From Spyradocola merdavium (GTDB taxonomy: Bacteria > Bacillota > Clostridia > Christensenellales > UBA1750), in the NCBI GenBank assembly GCA_018711265.1, contig DVIM01000084.1, positions 1 through 8,139 on the forward strand: DNA of 8,139 bases, written 5' to 3'. The notes below the pieces were generated by a model. It had not been told where the DNA came from, made no database searches, and saw nothing but the letters and a program-made list of their open reading frames with translations. This document shows, piece by piece, positions 6,589 to 8,139 of the stretch (positions within the stretch are counted from its first letter, which is position 1; each line of letters opens with the position of its first letter). The position numbers and the translations under genes are program-made.

Positions 6589-7170
6589 TTAGATCCTAAA
6601 CAGATTGCAGGCCCCGTGCGCGAGAAACGCGCCCCAGGCGTTGCCCGTCCTGCGCCGGATCGCCGCGAGCAGCACGCCGTAGGCCAGCCCCGCGGCGACC
6701 TTGCCGGCCACGGCGGCCAGATCCCCCGCCGCAAGGTTCGGGACAACGTACCCGATGTGCCAGAGCGCGAACAGCGCCGCGTTCCAGGCAAGGACGCTCC
6801 GCCCGCTCGGCAGCGCCGCCTGCAGCTCGCCCCAGAGCCAGCCGCGGAAGAGGACCTCCTCCGCAGCCGGCGTCAGGATGCTCCCGCAGAGCAGGTTTGC
6901 GGCCGCGGGCGCGCCCTCCAGGAAGTTGGCCGGCGCGGTCGCGTACAGCGCAGCCGCCGCGCACGTGGCCAGGACGTCGCCCTTGCGGAACCTTGCGGGC
7001 AGCAGGGCGCGAATCCGGCCCCGCAGGAGCGCGAACCCCACCGCGAGCAGCGCCGCCATGGCCGCAGCCTGGGCACCCCGCTCGCCGAGCCAGGGCCGCG
7101 CCGCCCACTCGATGAGCGCGCGCAGGAGCGCCAGGGCCTCCGCCCGTTTTTGCGCGCTCGCTTTGGTCAC
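6589..7170 (-). CDS. CPBP family intramembrane metalloprotease (Abi/CAAX-like)
   Basis: A 193-aa, Ala/Leu-rich membrane protein with the diagnostic motifs of the CPBP (Abi, PF02517) family: EEVLFR (EExxxR, residues 104-109), FALWH (FxxxH, 134-138) and HGACN (HxxxN, 185-189). The glutamates and histidines are the presumed metal-binding and catalytic residues, and all are intact. Hydrophobic segments near 36-50, 66-80, 88-102, 127-144, 150-172 and 178-192 suggest a multi-pass protein. The start is GTG 7170, overlapping the adaptor stop as GTGA, with AGGAGG (7181-7186) 10 nt upstream. Family members cleave CAAX proteins in eukaryotes; in bacteria some process or give immunity to bacteriocins. 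Its place between adaptor and permease genes suggests it acts on the same substrate, which is inference. Confidence 0.88.
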   Translation of the reverse strand: MTKASAQKRAEALALLRALIEWAARPWLGERGAQAAAMAALLAVGFALLRGRIRALLPARFRKGDVLATCAAAALYATAPANFLEGAPAAANLLCGSILTPAAEEVLFRGWLWGELQAALPSGRSVLAWNAALFALWHIGYVVPNLAAGDLAAVAGKVAAGLAYGVLLAAIRRRTGNAWGAFLAHGACNLFRI

Positions 7171-8139
7171 GGCAGGACGACCTCCTGCCCCTCTGTGACG
7201 CCGTCCAGGATGACGACCTGGTCGTTGCTCTGGGGCCCGACCTGCACAAAGCGCTTGCGCGGGGAGCCGTCCTTGCGCAACAGGACGTAGCTCTGCCCGT
7301 TTTCGCTGCCCACGGCCGTGCGCGGCAGCAGCAGCGCGTCCTCCAGGAGCTTCTCCTGCGAGACGACGCTGGGGTTGACCAGGTCCGCCGCGGGGATGTC
7401 CTCCTGCACGGCCACGGCGGCGCCGCCCGCGTCCAGGTCCGGCGGCAGCAGGGACTGCGCGCTGACCACGACGCCCGGCGCGGTCTTTCGCTCGTCGGCC
7501 GGGCCGTACTCGATGGTGACGGCCTGGCCCACGCGCAGCTCGCCCAGGATGCCCTCCCCCGCGCGCAGCAGGTAGCGCTCGAGGTCGTACACGCGCAGCA
7601 GCGCGCGGCCGGCCTCGCAGTTCTCCCCGGGGGAGAGGGTTTGCAGCCCCGTCACCACGCCGGAGACCGGCGCGGTCACCGTCAGATCCCGCTCGCCCGC
7701 GAGGATCTCCTCCCGCTCGGCGTTGAGCTTGCGCTCCCGCTCCTCCAGGCGGAGCAGGAACTGCTCCCGCTCCAGCGCGCTGCGCGCAAGCTGCGCCTGG
7801 AGCACCTGCCCCTGCACGTAGACGCGGTAGGTCTTTTCGTCGCTGGGCAGGATTTCCAGCTCGTAGAGCTGCTCGCGCAGGTCCTCGTCCGCCTTGTCGC
7901 GGTCGTAGAGGCCGTCCTCCCGCTCGGCGGCAAGGCCCTGGAGCTCGACCTCGATCTCCGCAAGGCGCACGTTGTCGGACCGCTTCCGAAAGACGGAGAG
8001 CACGTCGCCCGCCTCCACGCGCTGGCCGTTCTGCACGCGGTGCTCGACGAACTGCGCGTCCTCGGCCTCCAGGTACACCGTGACCTCGCGCACGGACTGC
8101 ACGGAGGCCGAGGCACGGAACTCCTGGACGAGGGTTCCG
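7167..8139 (-). CDS. HlyD/MacA-type periplasmic adaptor subunit, 5' end cut off
   Basis: The visible 323 residues run off the right edge without a start; a GTG at 8102 lies inside the conserved first strand region and is unlikely to be the true start. Numbered from the edge, the layout is that of membrane fusion proteins: first half of the lipoyl-like barrel-sandwich (about 15-50, with VQNGQRVEAGDVL), a charged coiled-coil hairpin (55-148), second lipoyl half (150-185, VTAPVSGVVTGL then SPGENCEAG), a beta-barrel (187-230) and a membrane-proximal domain ending EGQEVVLP. In Gram-positive bacteria such adaptors are anchored outside the membrane and work with MacB-like permeases. The N-terminal anchor would lie beyond the window. 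The stop overlaps the CPBP start (GTGA), placing it first among the visible operon genes. Confidence 0.87.
   Translation of the reverse strand, partial: GTLVQEFRASASVQSVREVTVYLEAEDAQFVEHRVQNGQRVEAGDVLSVFRKRSDNVRLAEIEVELQGLAAEREDGLYDRDKADEDLREQLYELEILPSDEKTYRVYVQGQVLQAQLARSALEREQFLLRLEERERKLNAEREEILAGERDLTVTAPVSGVVTGLQTLSPGENCEAGRALLRVYDLERYLLRAGEGILGELRVGQAVTIEYGPADERKTAPGVVVSAQSLLPPDLDAGGAAVAVQEDIPAADLVNPSVVSQEKLLEDALLLPRTAVGSENGQSYVLLRKDGSPRKRFVQVGPQSNDQVVILDGVTEGQEVVLP

Noticed and set aside
3671..6592. A 973-codon open frame on the + strand, antisense to the permease
   Set aside because: It is rich in His, Gln, Arg and Leu with no domain, lies exactly opposite a well-supported permease, and is a typical GC-rich antisense shadow.
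4560..6791. A 743-codon open frame on the - strand overlapping the permease and CPBP genes
   Set aside because: Its composition is Gly/Ala/Arg/Pro with no recognisable motif. The frames of the CPBP protease and permease explain the same DNA with clear motifs and ribosome binding sites.

Overview
The window looks like a chromosomal segment of a GC-rich member of the Bacillota, most likely class Clostridia. The evidence is very GC-rich coding DNA, strong GGAGG-type ribosome binding sites, GTG and TTG starts, and an ECF sigma/anti-sigma pair of a type common in gut Clostridia. The taxonomic call is an inference from sequence style; there is no rRNA or tRNA to confirm it. The first ~250 bases are less GC-rich and hold no recognisable gene.

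Layout. Bases 1-253 hold a short direct/inverted repeat block (56-107), possibly the end of a mobile element, and a clean intrinsic terminator (131-164). On the + strand, 268-1718 encode an ECF-like sigma factor and a single-pass membrane protein, probably its anti-sigma factor, joined by an ATGA overlap. A hairpin at 1725-1783 with T-runs on both strands separates this pair from a convergent block on the - strand.

The - strand block fills 1785-8139 and is transcribed right to left. It encodes an HlyD/MacA-type adaptor (cut by the right edge), a CPBP intramembrane protease, a 954-aa FtsX/MacB-type permease with ten predicted membrane segments, a first ABC ATPase, a second ABC ATPase with a C-terminal SpoVT/AbrB-like domain, and a small protein resembling phage holins of the LLH family. 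The adaptor and CPBP genes overlap by 4 bp, the permease and first ATPase by 1 bp, and the two ATPases by about 8 bp. The first five genes therefore look like one translationally coupled operon. The holin-like gene follows a 77-bp gap and may have its own weak promoter.

How the genes fit together. The adaptor, permease and two ATPases fit a MacAB-like (type VII ABC) complex that acts on or exports a substrate at the cell envelope. The permease carries two FtsX units, so the two different ATPases could form a heterodimer beneath it. The CPBP protease may process or protect against the substrate. No precursor peptide is visible, so the substrate is unknown. The points most worth a second look are the ATPase-AbrB fusion, the two-ATPase/one-permease arrangement with an embedded CPBP protease, and a holin-like gene with no phage genes around it.
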